This document shows, piece by piece, positions 10,306-20,383 of a DNA stretch of 64,000 nucleotides. Source of the stretch: CAWAMR01 sp963783095 (GTDB lineage Bacteria > Planctomycetota > Planctomycetia > Gemmatales > Gemmataceae); assembly GCA_963783095.1 (NCBI GenBank), contig CAWAMR010000018.1:1-64000 (forward strand), read 5' to 3'. Both the position numbers and the translations under genes were made by a program. The notes beneath the pieces were generated by a model, which worked only from the letters and a program-made list of their open reading frames with translations, was not told the origin of the DNA and did no database searches. Position 1 is the first letter of the stretch. Each line of letters opens with the position of its first letter.

Positions 10306-10333
10306 GGTTGATTTGAAACTGTTGGAGCAAATC

Positions 10334-11662
10334 ATGCCGAAAATATCCCCTGCTTTCTGCGATGGCTTGACCCGTCGAGACGCTCTTCGACTCGGCACTG
10401 CGGGTTTGTTCGGCATGGGCCTGTCGCTTCCGCAACTGCTCGCGGCCGAGTCGCAGAAGCCCCACGCGCCGGCGAAGGCGATGATCTTTCTATTCCTTCA
10501 TGGCGGCCTGAGCACCATGGACACCTTCGATCTGAAGCCGGATGCGCCTGTCGAGTTTCGCGGCGAGTTCAAGCCGATCGCTACCAATGTCAAGGGAGTC
10601 CAGGTTTGCGAACACTTGCCCAAGGTCGCACAGGTCATGGATAAAGTGTCGCTCATTCGTTCCTTCCGCCATCATAACTCGGATCACGGCGCTGCCGATC
10701 ACTATATGCTGACCGGTTACTTTCCGGGGCCAGGGTTCAATCCCAATCTCAACCCCAACAATCAACGGCCCGCGCACGGCTCCATCATCGCGCGAAAGCT
10801 TGGCCCGCGCGGCTCCGTTCCGCCGTACGTTTGCTTGCCGAAGATTCATCCCAGTTTCGGATCGGCCTATTTGGGTGCATCGGCCGCCCCCTTCGGCGTC
10901 GATGGCGATCCCAATGCACCGACTTTTAGCGTCCCCGACGTGCTGCCGCCGATCAACATCGCCGCGAATCGCCTATCGGATCGCCGTCGGTTATTGACCG
11001 AGATGGATCATCTGCAACAAAGCGGTGAAGTCGCCGCCAATAAGCATGCCGAGACGGTGGATGTGTTTCAGAAGAAAGCATTCGAGTTGATGACCTTGCC
11101 CGCAGCGAAGAAAGCGTTCGACATTCAGTCCGAATCGGCGAAGTTGCGGGATGCTTACGGCCGGCATTCCCTGGGCCAGTCCTGCCTGATGGCCCGCCGG
11201 CTGGTGGAAGCCGGGGTACGCTGCGTCTCGGTCGACCATAGCAACTGGGACACCCACGACAACAACTTTGCCATCTTGAAGAATAGCCTGGTTCCTTCGC
11301 TCGATAGTGCGATGTCAACGCTGTTCCGCGACCTGGCCGATCGGGGAATGCTCGATTCCACACTGGTCGTCATCACCGGCGAGTTTGGCAGAACGCCGCG
11401 GATCAACAAGAACGCGGGCCGGGATCACTGGGGACCATCCTTCACGGTAATCCTGGGTGGCGGCGGGATCAAGGGTGGTCGAGTCATCGGCAAATCCGAT
11501 GCGCGTGCGGAACGACCGGCCAGCGATCCTTTTGGTCCGGAAGATCTCTCGGCGACGATGTATCAACTACTGGGTATCGATCCGAAAGAGGAATTTCATA
11601 CTCCCGACGGCCGGCCTGTTGCGATCGTCAACAACGGCAAGGTGATCCACGATTTGCTGTGA
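10334..11662 (+). CDS. DUF1501 protein, Tat-exported sulfatase-like
   Basis: 442 aa. The start is ATG 10334 with GGAG at 10323-10326. A twin-arginine signal (LTRRDALRLGTAG) is followed by a hydrophobic stretch ending LLAAE. The body is the DUF1501 alkaline-phosphatase/sulfatase superfamily fold: FLHGGLSTMDTFDLKP, a His-rich metal-site-like segment (RHHNSDHGAADHYML), VDHSNWDTHDNNF and GEFGRTPRIN. It follows a DUF1549/DUF1553 gene, the usual pairing in planctomycetes. The family has no firmly assigned biochemical role. The gene is intact. Confidence 0.88.
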   Translation: MPKISPAFCDGLTRRDALRLGTAGLFGMGLSLPQLLAAESQKPHAPAKAMIFLFLHGGLSTMDTFDLKPDAPVEFRGEFKPIATNVKGVQVCEHLPKVAQVMDKVSLIRSFRHHNSDHGAADHYMLTGYFPGPGFNPNLNPNNQRPAHGSIIARKLGPRGSVPPYVCLPKIHPSFGSAYLGASAAPFGVDGDPNAPTFSVPDVLPPINIAANRLSDRRRLLTEMDHLQQSGEVAANKHAETVDVFQKKAFELMTLPAAKKAFDIQSESAKLRDAYGRHSLGQSCLMARRLVEAGVRCVSVDHSNWDTHDNNFAILKNSLVPSLDSAMSTLFRDLADRGMLDSTLVVITGEFGRTPRINKNAGRDHWGPSFTVILGGGGIKGGRVIGKSDARAERPASDPFGPEDLSATMYQLLGIDPKEEFHTPDGRPVAIVNNGKVIHDLL

Positions 11663-11694
11663 CCAAAACTGGGCGAGCAGGGAACGGGAGCGGT

Positions 11695-12039
11695 ATGATC
11701 GTCGGCGCACATGTTGTCATCTACAGCACGAATCCCGATGTGGACCGCGCTTTTCTGCGCGACGTGCTCAAACTGACACACGTCGACGTGGGTGGGGGTT
11801 GGCTGATATTCGGTTTGCCGCCGTCAGAAGTCGCCGTCCATCCCTCGGAAAAGAGTGATGTGCATGAGCTATATTTGATGTGCGACGACGTGCAATCGTT
11901 CATTGTCGAGATGCAGCGACACGGTATTGCGTGCGGCCCAGTTCAAAGCATGGGCTGGGGCTTGTTGACACAGTTGACGCTGCCGGGCGGTGGGAAACTT
12001 GGGGTTTATCAGCCAAGGCACGATCGGCCAAAGGCATGA
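11695..12039 (+). CDS. VOC/glyoxalase-family protein
   Basis: 114 aa single VOC module. Two babab halves are visible: VVIYSTNPDVDRAFLRDVL opening the first and ELYLMCDDVQSFIVEMQRHG opening the second, ending in GKLGVYQPRH. ATG 11695 is preceded by GGGAGCGG. Metal-ligand positions are incomplete, so it may be a binding protein rather than an enzyme. It lies 32 nt after the DUF1501 stop on the same strand and could be co-transcribed. Confidence 0.7.
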   Translation: MIVGAHVVIYSTNPDVDRAFLRDVLKLTHVDVGGGWLIFGLPPSEVAVHPSEKSDVHELYLMCDDVQSFIVEMQRHGIACGPVQSMGWGLLTQLTLPGGGKLGVYQPRHDRPKA

Positions 12040-12088
12040 CCTCGGCGTGGGCTCTTGCCCTGCCTTGCGTCGTTTTGGGATTATTCAG

Positions 12089-14469
12089 ATGCAGCGCAGC
12101 ATTAGCCGAGCCACGCGAATCAGGTTTCTCTCAATTCTGCTGACTTGCCTTGCAGCAACTCCGCTGCGAGCGGAGCAGCCGGTCGGCGTTTACCTTTTTC
12201 CCGCCGGCGCTCAGCGCGGCACCTCTCCCGAGATCCTCATCGGCGGCTTGTTTCTCAACAAAACCTGCAACCTGGAAATCCTGGGTGCCGGCATCGAAGC
12301 ACCCAAACAAATCCATCGCGCTATCTCACCCTGGTTCGAGGGGCCGGTCCTGCCCTTGCCGGAGTCGCAGCGACAAGAAGATTATCCGCGTGCGATGTCG
12401 GCGAAGTTCCAGATTCAACCGGATGCCAAGCTGGGTAGTCGGGAAGTGCGGATGTGGACTTCGCAAGGCGTCACCGCCCCCCTGAAGTTCATCGTTGGCG
12501 ACTTGCCGGAGATTGTCGAAAAGGAAATCGCCGGAGAGCCGATCCCCGTTCCGGTTAAGGCTCCGGTAACGATCAATGGCCGGATTTTTCCGCACGAAGA
12601 CATCGATATTTACACGGTCTCCCTGAAGAAGGATGAGACGATTACCTGTTCCGTCGACGCCGCCAAGCTAGGCTCACCGTTGCAAGCTCATCTTGAAATT
12701 CGCGATGAGCAGCAGCGCCGACTCGCCGAGAGCAGCGAGTGCCGGTATGCCGAGCCTCGACTGGCTTTCACAGCGCCGAAACAAGGAATTTACCAAATCG
12801 TCATCCGCGACCTTCGCTTTGACGGTGGATCGGCGTTCGTCTATCGCCTGACCATCCTGACGGGGCCATCGGTTGCGCGAGTCTTCCCGCTGGGTGCCCG
12901 GCGCGGCACCCAGACTCGATTTGAGATTTCCGGACCCTCGCTTCGGAACAACATCGCGAGCCTGACCATCCCGCAAGATGCTCCCTCGTCCTATCGGACT
13001 CGGTTTCACGTTGGCGAAGAGGACACGAATCCCGTCGTACTGGATGTGGACGATCTCCCGGAGATCGTCGAAACGCAGCCTGCAACGGATCCGATCAAAG
13101 CCAATTTCCTTTCCGTGCCCGCGATTGGCAACGGCCGAATTTCCAAACCCGGCGAGATCGATGACTGGAGTTTTTCCGCTCGAAAGGGCGACGTGCTCGA
13201 CATCGAACTTCGTGCGGCCCGGCTCGGTTCTCCTCTTTTGGGAATGTTGACGATTGTCGATCGATCGGGCAAAGTGCTTGCTCGTGACGAACCCGGAATT
13301 AGTTCCCATCCATCACTGCGATTCACTGCCCCACAGGATGGGCTTTACCGCATTCGGGTCCAGGATCAGTTCCGCTCGCGCGGTGGTTCCGACTATTCCT
13401 ATCGGCTCCGCGTCGATCGTCCCAAACAAAGTTTTGCACTGCATTTCAGCACGCCGTCGCTGACTGTTCTCCAGGGTGCTCAGACACCTTTGAAATTGAC
13501 GGTCAATCGAATGGGTGGGTTCACCGGCCCCATATTCCTGCGTGTTGAGGGAGTTCCTCCGGGAATCACGCTGCCAAAAGAGTTGCTGATCGCCGCGAAT
13601 CAAAGTAGCGTCGATGTTCCACTGAAGACGGAAAAAACCATACCGCTCGGTTCGTCGATTATTCGAGTTACCGGCACGGCGTTTTTGCCCAATGCGTTTA
13701 GCTCCATCCCGCTTCCGATGCAGCGGGAAGCCGTTCTTGACGCGTATAGTGATGATCTGGCGTTCTCGCAGGTTCGTCTGGTTGTTGCGATCGCTACACC
13801 CTTCAAAATCGTCGGTGAATATGTGTCCAACCAGGTGCCGCGCGGGACGATGTACACGCGCCGATACAAGATCGAGCGCGCAACGGCTTCACAGGGCCCA
13901 TCGAGATTGCGATGGCGGATCGCCAGGCCCGTCACCTGCAAGGTGCGGCAGGGCCAACGATCATCGTTCCGGCAGACAAGAATGAATTCGAATATAACGT
14001 GCAATTGCCGCCCTGGATGGAAACCGGGCGAACGTGCCGCGTTTGTGTGATGGGAACGGGTGTCATCAAGCAAAGCGACGGCACCGAGCATGTGGTGGTG
14101 TTCTCTTCTCGCGAGCAAAACGATCAAATCATCGCGGTCGTCGAACCCGAAAGACTCGCTCTGATTGTGGATCGCACCAGTTTGCGGGTCGAAGCGGGAC
14201 AGAAAATCGAGATTCCGGTTGAGATTCGGCGAGGTGAAGGATTGAAGGGCCCCGGACGGCTCGAATTGATCGTGCCGGAAACCATCTTGGACATTCGCGC
14301 AAATGCGGTGACAATTCCAGCCGATTCGGGTCGAGGCACTTTGACGGTCAGCTTCGGACCCAGCGCCAAAGGGCCATTTCCCGTACCGATTATCGTTCGC
14401 GCAACCGTCGATGATCGCGGCAAGCCTGTGGTGGCGGAAGCGAAACTCGACCTCGTAGGCAGTCGATAA
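12089..14469 (+). CDS. PPC-domain secreted planctomycete protein (one frameshift)
   Basis: About 793 aa once joined. ATG 12089 starts a signal peptide ending PLRA. Two PPC-type beta-sandwich domains are visible (about 12580-12860 and 13120-13420; markers DIDIYTVSLKKDETI and EIDDWSFSARKGDVLDIEL), each followed by Ig-like segments. The frame breaks near 13878 inside an NGFTGPIEI-like repeat and continues in the frame ending at 14469. PPC domains are carbohydrate- or protein-binding C-terminal modules in secreted proteins. This gene regularly accompanies DUF1549/DUF1501 pairs, so the three probably act together outside the cytoplasm. The role is unknown. Confidence 0.8.
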
Positions 14470-14574
14470 CGCTATGAAAATCCGTCGCCGATCGGGTGGC
14501 GATGAGGTTCATTTCCCCTTACAATGCCCTGTGTTGCCTCTCCGTGCTGCCCAAATACCTGGGAGTATTCAGTT

Positions 14575-15459
14575 ATGTTGATGCGTCGATGGTTTATTAG
14601 TGCGTTGCTGTGTTCCGTACTCGTCGGTACGACACAGGCGGCGGAAACGCCGAAGAAACGGCTCCTGCTCGTGACCGATTCGGGCGGCTTTATCCACGAT
14701 TCCGTGGGGCTGGCCGAGAAGATCCTCAAAGAGATCGGGCCCGATTACGGCTTTGAAGTGACCTGCTATCGCTTCACGCGCGATCCTGAAGATGCGAAGG
14801 TTTTTGACGAATACGCCAAGCGTTTTCGCGGAACCACCGGTGTGCCGGTCGAGAAAGAAAATTGCGGCCGGGTCAACGCCGAGACGCTGAAGAAATTCGA
14901 TGTGGTGCTGTTCTTCACGACGGGAAACCCGCTCAACGAACAGGAAGTCAACGATCTGGTTGCCTGGGTGAAGGCAGGAGGCGCAGTGGCCGGTACTCAC
15001 TGCGGTTCGGACACGCTCTATTTCAGCAAGGATCGCCCCTGGAACGCCGGTTACGGCGAGCTGATCGGGGCCTATTTCGACGGTCATCCCTGGCATCAGA
15101 AGATCAAGCTGAAAGTGGAAGACCCAAAACACGCCGCCGGGAAAAGTTTCAAGGATGGCGATGAAATCACCGACGAGATTTACCAGTTCAAACCGCAGCC
15201 GTATAGTCGGGAAAAACTGCACATCATCATGAGCGTGGACAATTCTTCGATCGACGTCAAGAAAGGCAAGCGGCCCGATAATGATTATGCCGTGGCGTGG
15301 TGCCGGGAAATCGGCAAGGGCCGAACCTTCTACACGTCGCTCGGACATCGCCAGGATGTCTGGAAAGACAAGCGGTTTCAAGAACACCTCATGAATGGTT
15401 TGAAGTGGACGGTTCGCACAGCGGAGGGCGACGCCACACCGAGTGGCAAGGCGAAATAA
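14575..15459 (+). CDS. ThuA-domain secreted protein
   Basis: 294 aa. ATG 14575 has GGGAG at 14561-14565. The signal peptide ends TTQAAE. The ThuA (class I glutamine-amidotransferase-like) fold is recognisable by LLLVTDSGGFIHDS at the first strand, VLFFTTGNPLNEQEV, GGAVAGTHCGSDTLY and the late SLGHRQDVWKDKRF segment. ThuA-like proteins bind or process sugars or trehalose-related compounds. In planctomycetes they are common as secreted proteins near DUF1549/DUF1501 genes. No catalytic assignment is possible from sequence. Confidence 0.82.
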   Translation: MLMRRWFISALLCSVLVGTTQAAETPKKRLLLVTDSGGFIHDSVGLAEKILKEIGPDYGFEVTCYRFTRDPEDAKVFDEYAKRFRGTTGVPVEKENCGRVNAETLKKFDVVLFFTTGNPLNEQEVNDLVAWVKAGGAVAGTHCGSDTLYFSKDRPWNAGYGELIGAYFDGHPWHQKIKLKVEDPKHAAGKSFKDGDEITDEIYQFKPQPYSREKLHIIMSVDNSSIDVKKGKRPDNDYAVAWCREIGKGRTFYTSLGHRQDVWKDKRFQEHLMNGLKWTVRTAEGDATPSGKAK

Positions 15460-15550
15460 TTAAGAACTCGACGCGTCAGCGAGGGATGAACTCCGACCCT
15501 CGCTGACGGCCGGGTGAAGGAAATTCCAAAAGCCCGACGCGGAAGTTCGC

Positions 15551-16605
15551 ATGGATCCATTTGCAGCGCTGGTTCCTCCCCTCTTGACGGCTGACCTTCC
15601 AGGCATCGGCGGACAAATCAAGGCCCAGCCCGAAGATTTCGAGGTCGAGGAGATACCGGCTTACGAGCCGGGCGGCAGCGGCGATCATCTCTTTTTGTGG
15701 ATCGAAAAGCGCGATATGGGGCGGAATTCTTTAGCCGGCAGATCGTGCGCGACTGGGTATCGCGCCCGGCGACGTGGGCATGGCGGGGTTGAAAGATCGT
15801 CATGCCATCACCCGGCAATATGTTTCCGTGCCGGCATCTGCGGAAGAGAAACTTTCGCAATTGGAAGGCGATGGGATTCGCCTTCTTCGACATGCCCGAC
15901 ACAACAATAAACTTCGACCCGGCCATTTACGCGGCAATCTTTTCCGCATCTTGATCCGAGACGTCGATCCAGCGCTGGCTCCGAATCTGGAAGCAATCCT
16001 TTCTCGCATCGAACAATTCGGGCTTCCCAATTTTTATGGCGACCAGCGTTTCGGCAAGGACGGTGAAACCGCCCACCTGGGAATGGCCCTTCTCAAGGGC
16101 GAGGGGAAGCCGATCCGAGCGCCCTTTCTGCGAAAACTCTCATTGTCGGCGGCGCAATCTCTGTTGTTCAATGCCTATCTCGCACAGCGCATGAAAGATG
16201 GTTTGATGCGAACGGTGTTGCCGGGAGATGTAATGGCCAAATGGCCGGCAGGAGGGATGTTCACTGCTGAGGATGTCGAAGTGGAGCAGGTGCGCGTCGA
16301 TGTGCGTGAAACCGTCCCTGCGGGACCGATGTTTGGTCGAAAGACATTCCCATCAAAAGGAGTTGCCGCCGAGCGAGAAGCGAAAATTCTCGAAGACGCA
16401 GGGTTGACGAAGCGATCGTTTCGACGGCTTTGGAAAACTGCTGATGGGAACCCGACGACATAATTTCGTCTATGTGGGCGAAGTCCAGACGGCATGGGAA
16501 GCGGAAGGTGTCAGATTATCGTTTAGTTTGCCTGCGGGCAGTTATGCGACGGTGTTGTTGTGGGAAATCACTCGCGGAGCGATGCCGGAGATCGGGGAAG
16601 GGTGA
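15551..16605 (+). CDS. truD: tRNA pseudouridine(13) synthase TruD (three frameshifts)
   Basis: The joined product is about 350 aa, normal for TruD. The N-terminus (KAQPEDFEVEEIPAYEP) is in the frame from 15551. A base appears missing in the G-run 15718-15721, another shift lies near 15755, and one extra T in the run 16429-16431 takes the gene into the frame ending at TGA 16603-16605. The catalytic region GMAGLKDRHAITRQ includes the nucleophilic Asp. FYGDQRFG and the C-terminal FVYVGEVQTAWE also fit. TruD modifies U13 of tRNA-Glu. Because the whole coding sequence is recoverable and the gene is housekeeping, the breaks are probably base-calling errors. Confidence 0.85.
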
Positions 16606-16697
16606 TACGACCTGGCGGAATGATTGGGCCTATCGCAACTATCGCAACAACAATTGCGTCGATCAGTGCTTCTTGTCACAATAACTATATATCGGGA

Positions 16698-16997
16698 ATG
16701 ATTGAGCTGAAACGATCGCAGTCGCGGCCTTTGGATGATCTCTTGGAGAAACTTATGGCAAGCGTCCCGCTAAGAACGGAATCGGAATTGGTCCGGCAAT
16801 CGGAGGCGACACAACCTAAGTCGCTGAAACGAGTCAATGGAGAAGAGCGAACCAGTGCGGTTGATTCCCTGCTTGAATCGGAAACAAACGATCGGGCAGT
16901 TTCATTTGAAGAATTTCTAAGTTGCGAATTCACCGATGCGCTACTCGATCACTTCCATCGCGCCAAAAGAGCCGCTCTGCTTGAGAATGGAGAGTAG
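16698..16997 (+). CDS. Small acidic/basic ORF upstream of zeta-like kinase (possible antitoxin)
   Basis: 99 aa; ATG 16698 is the best start although upstream in-frame codons exist. The sequence is hydrophilic and helical with no cysteine cluster or membrane segment. It ends 6 nt before the zeta-like gene start, so the two are translated from one message. Position and size fit an antitoxin, but I see no similarity to epsilon antitoxin or a DNA-binding motif. The function is inferred only from context. Confidence 0.5.
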   Translation: MIELKRSQSRPLDDLLEKLMASVPLRTESELVRQSEATQPKSLKRVNGEERTSAVDSLLESETNDRAVSFEEFLSCEFTDALLDHFHRAKRAALLENGE

Positions 16998-17003
16998 TTT
17001 GAC

Positions 17004-17651
17004 ATGCAGGTTCCTCAGCTCTGGATCGTTGCTGGTCCGAATGGCGCAGGCAAAACGACTTGTGTGCAAAAAGAGCCAATTTCGCAAATTCTGCCCAGTG
17101 TTACTTTTCTCAATCCCGATAATTTGACCTTGGAAAAACTGGTTGCAAGGGGATATTCTGGATTCGCCGATGCTCCTGTCGATATCCAAACCAGCTTGTT
17201 TTTTGAATCTGCGGATGAGGTTTTCGCTCGACTAACGGACGCATTATCCCAAAATCAGTCAGTAGGCGTTGAAACGGTTCTCAGCAGCGACAAGTATCGT
17301 CCACTGGTTGAGTTGGTCGAGGAAAAAGCCGGATTTGTCGGACTCATCTATATCACCTTGACATCTCCTGCAATTGCTCAGCAGCGCGTAGCCCAACGGG
17401 TCCGACGTGGTGGACATGGGGTTCCCGATGACAAGATCGAGAAGCGATTCTTTCGGTCGATCGAGAATTTGACCTGGTTCGCAAGTCGTGCAACGGCGTT
17501 CTGGGTAATAGACAATTCGGATTCTGATCCGAACAATCCTCCTCAGCTGATTGCGTTCGGCAAACGTGGAGTTCTCCATTTTCTCGATCTTCAAGCAAAT
17601 CCCGCAATACAGTCGGCATTCGCGATGTTTCCTCGCCATGAGCCGAGTTGA
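17004..17651 (+). CDS. Zeta-toxin-like P-loop kinase
   Basis: 215 aa. Walker A (IVAGPNGAGKTTCV, residues 9-22) is followed by NPDNLT, VETVLSSDKY (the lid region in which zeta-type enzymes bind the substrate) and RVRRGGHGVPDDKIEKRFF, a strongly conserved block of chromosomal zeta-like proteins. PezT/zeta toxins phosphorylate UDP-N-acetylglucosamine and block wall synthesis; some relatives are simply nucleotide or sugar kinases. It is preceded by a 99-aa ORF that could be its antitoxin. Confidence 0.75.
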   Translation: MQVPQLWIVAGPNGAGKTTCVQKEPISQILPSVTFLNPDNLTLEKLVARGYSGFADAPVDIQTSLFFESADEVFARLTDALSQNQSVGVETVLSSDKYRPLVELVEEKAGFVGLIYITLTSPAIAQQRVAQRVRRGGHGVPDDKIEKRFFRSIENLTWFASRATAFWVIDNSDSDPNNPPQLIAFGKRGVLHFLDLQANPAIQSAFAMFPRHEPS

Positions 17652-17902
17652 GTCTGAACCACGAAGCCACCAATTTATGGGACACCTTTAGAAACTACTT
17701 TTGCGGCATCAAACGTCCAATCACTCGCCGAGCCGTTGCCGGCGTTGCCTGGCGAGTATATTTGCATCAATCGCCCCTCGATTATGCACATTATAATAGA
17801 TTGGTGCAAGAACAACCGATTTTTGTGGACGTTCTCTTGGCAAGAAGGCTGTCGTACGAAATGTGGCATGGGCAATTGTCATCGCCTCCGCGGAATCACA
17901 AG

Positions 17903-18448
17903 ATGAAATTCACCGAATCCGACATCCAAACTCGCTTTGAAAAAGCACGCGACGAAGCGATGGAGTTGCTTTCCAGGCTGGAGGTAGCCAACGGCCGTAA
18001 ACCAGAAAAACTGAGAGGATTAACTGGCTGGATTTATGAGCAGACCATCCGCAGTTGCTTGGAAGAAGAATTGGAAATCCTGGGGATTGCACCCGAGATC
18101 AGTGAGCAGGTGCGTTTGGGCAAGACAGGGCGCATCACCCTTGATCTGGTCGTTGGTCAAGTTGTAATCGAAATCAAATATGGCGGTTTCATTGGCTCAG
18201 CGGATCCAGAAAAATATCGAAAATACAGGGAACAGAGAACCGAATGTTACAACTTGCTACAAGTTTTTCAGCAGTCAGAGCCGCGACCGTTAGTAGGAAG
18301 CGATGTGGCCGTGAACAAAACGCTACAACTTGCTACAGATTTTCAGGTTGCTCAAAAACCGGGAAATGCAAACGAACAATCTGGTGAACAAAATATTACA
18401 ATTGGATCAGCGTTACAGAAACCAACCGTGTGGAAGTCGTTTTCCTGA
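17903..18448 (+). CDS. PD-(D/E)XK-like nuclease-family protein
   Basis: 181 aa from ATG 17903; an in-frame TTG at 17648 overlapping the previous stop would give 266 aa. I prefer 17903 because a TATAAT hexamer lies at 17792-17797 in the extra region. The core RITLDLVVGQVVIEIKYGG has the D-(x)n-E-x-K pattern of PD-(D/E)XK nucleases. The C-terminus (after about 18250) is repetitive and unlike a nuclease fold, with two near-copies of ACAACTTGCTACA, so the end may have been replaced or shifted. The role is unknown. Confidence 0.5.
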   Translation: MKFTESDIQTRFEKARDEAMELLSRLEVANGRKPEKLRGLTGWIYEQTIRSCLEEELEILGIAPEISEQVRLGKTGRITLDLVVGQVVIEIKYGGFIGSADPEKYRKYREQRTECYNLLQVFQQSEPRPLVGSDVAVNKTLQLATDFQVAQKPGNANEQSGEQNITIGSALQKPTVWKSFS

Positions 18449-18532
18449 AACCCGTCCACACCGTTGTCGGGTACAATATGTACCACTATTCACACTCAAC
18501 CATTGCCCCCGCCGAACATCCGGGAGGAATCC

Positions 18533-20281
18533 ATGCGTACTGTCCCTCGAATGATCCTCGCCGGGTTTATCGCGTTCACTCTCTTTTGCCCCATTCTCGC
18601 GTCCGCGGCAACTAAAGATCCGCTTCGATTCATCCCCGACAAAACCGACCTCGTCCTCAAAATTGAGCGGCCTCGCCAATTCATCGAAGCCTTCTCGAAA
18701 CTGGATGCCGTCAAGGACGCTCAACAACTCGATCCCGTCCGGAAGGTGCTCGATACGGCCCCCGTGCGGCGATTTTTCCAACTGGTCGCCTATTATGAGC
18801 GTGACCTCGGTCATTCCTGGCCCGAACTCATCGACAAGCTGGCCGGCGGCGGCATTGCTCTGGGAGTGAAATACGAGAACGGCCCCGCAAGCCCGGCTCT
18901 TATCGCAATTCAGGGTACCGATGCAGCCGTCATGAAGAAGTTTCTGGAAAGTGCGAGCAAGGTTCTTGAACAGGAGTTCAACCGCGAGGAGGTGAGGACC
19001 AAACTGTCCAGGATCCGGTACAAGGAATTTGAAATCTGGACCTATGGCGATGGACTTAATCTGGCACTGGTCAACGATGTCATTCTCGCTTCCAATAGCC
19101 CCAAAACTCTACATACGAGCCTCGACCTGGAGTCCGGTATGCGTGCCGGCAAGCCCGCGCCTTCCATTCTCGACGTCAAGGGAATCGTCGATGCGAAGAA
19201 GCTGTTGCCAGCCGATCCGCTCATGTGGGCCTGGCTTAACCTGGAATATGTCAAGCAACGGCCCGAAGCGAAGACCGTCTTCACCACACCGCGGAACGAT
19301 AACAATCTCACAATCCTGTTCGCAGGTTTGCTCGATGCCGCCCGCCGGTCTCCCTTCCTCGCGTTTGGATTCTACAAGACTTCCCAGGGCTTCACTGCAA
19401 CCCTGCGAATGCCGGCCGGCCGGGAAGGCCGTGGAGCAGATGTCGTGTTGCATCTTCCCGAAGATAAAAACAGCACCTGCACGCTGCCCCTCCTGGAGCC
19501 GAGGGGAGTCATCTTTAGTCACAGTTTCTATCTCGATCTGGGAGCCATTTGGGAAAAACGCGACAAGATCTTCAATGAGAAGAACGCCAAGGAATTTGAA
19601 AAATCGGTCAAGGAGGCGTCGCGATTTCTGCCTGGCGCGTCGATCGACAAGTTGTTTATGCAAAGCGGCGTTTACCATCGCTTCCTTGTCGTTCAACCCG
19701 CAAAGCTGCCTTACACCAGGGAGCCTGGCGTTCGCCTCCCGGCCTTCGCCTTCGTGACCACCATGCGCGACGCGAGCTTTGCCAAGTCGATTGAACTTCT
19801 GATTCGAGGCGGAAGCGTGCTGGCGGGAACTCAGGTCAAGTTCAAGTCATTCGAGGAAAAGGTTGGAGATGTTTCGATACTTGGCTATCGCTTCCTGGAG
19901 GATGGCACTTTTGCCGCCGATGAGCAGAATATCCGCTTTAACTTTGTGCCCTGCTTCGCCCACGTCAAGGATCAGATGATCTTCTGCACCAATCTCGAGT
20001 TGTTGAAGGAACTGATTCAACTGGTTCAGAAGGAGGATCGGACCAAGTTGACGAAGAATATGCAGATGCGAGTATATGCCAAAGGACTTGCTGAACTGGC
20101 GAACGCCTCTCCGGAACAACTGCTTACGCAGTCGATTCTGGCCCAGGCAATCCCGGAAGCGGAAGCGAAGAAGCAGGTAGAATCGCTCTTGAAGTATGCC
20201 CAGAACCTGGGAACGCTTCAGTTTGAAACCGACTGGTCCGCGCACGAGTTTCGTTTCAATATTTCTTGGAAATACAAATAG
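18533..20281 (+). CDS. Large secreted planctomycete-specific protein
   Basis: 582 aa, intact. ATG 18533 has a strong site, GGGAGGA at 18522-18528. The signal peptide ends ILASAA. The mature protein starts RFIPDKTDLVLKIERPRQF, a pattern I recognise in planctomycete secreted proteins of unknown role that resemble DUF3352-type periplasmic domains. It has mixed alpha/beta character with no enzyme motif. Another protein of the same general type is encoded at 31869-32840 (EKFLPKETDAVLSVNFQQIL). The stop codon abuts a 34-bp perfect inverted repeat. Confidence 0.65.
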   Translation: MRTVPRMILAGFIAFTLFCPILASAATKDPLRFIPDKTDLVLKIERPRQFIEAFSKLDAVKDAQQLDPVRKVLDTAPVRRFFQLVAYYERDLGHSWPELIDKLAGGGIALGVKYENGPASPALIAIQGTDAAVMKKFLESASKVLEQEFNREEVRTKLSRIRYKEFEIWTYGDGLNLALVNDVILASNSPKTLHTSLDLESGMRAGKPAPSILDVKGIVDAKKLLPADPLMWAWLNLEYVKQRPEAKTVFTTPRNDNNLTILFAGLLDAARRSPFLAFGFYKTSQGFTATLRMPAGREGRGADVVLHLPEDKNSTCTLPLLEPRGVIFSHSFYLDLGAIWEKRDKIFNEKNAKEFEKSVKEASRFLPGASIDKLFMQSGVYHRFLVVQPAKLPYTREPGVRLPAFAFVTTMRDASFAKSIELLIRGGSVLAGTQVKFKSFEEKVGDVSILGYRFLEDGTFAADEQNIRFNFVPCFAHVKDQMIFCTNLELLKELIQLVQKEDRTKLTKNMQMRVYAKGLAELANASPEQLLTQSILAQAIPEAEAKKQVESLLKYAQNLGTLQFETDWSAHEFRFNISWKYK

Positions 20282-20371
20282 TTTTCAGTTTTCAGTGTTC
20301 AGTGTTCAGTAAATGCAAAGGCAATCGACCCGCAAGTATTTACTGAACACTGAACACTGAAAACTGAAAAC
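20281..20371. repeat. 34-bp perfect inverted repeat of CAGTGTT/CAGTTTT words
   Basis: The left arm is 20281-20314 and the right arm 20338-20371, perfect over 34 bp with a 23-nt spacer. The arms are tandem 7-nt words (CAGTTTT, CAGTGTT). The first base is the last base of the preceding gene's TAG stop, and the repeat ends 12 nt before the DUF1800 start. The same word family recurs at 38986-39066. Confidence 0.95.
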
Positions 20372-20383
20372 TGAGGGTGTGTT

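Noticed and set aside
15551..16605. truD as a real pseudogene
   Set aside because: All three segments read intact and the gene is housekeeping; two of the three shifts lie at homopolymers.
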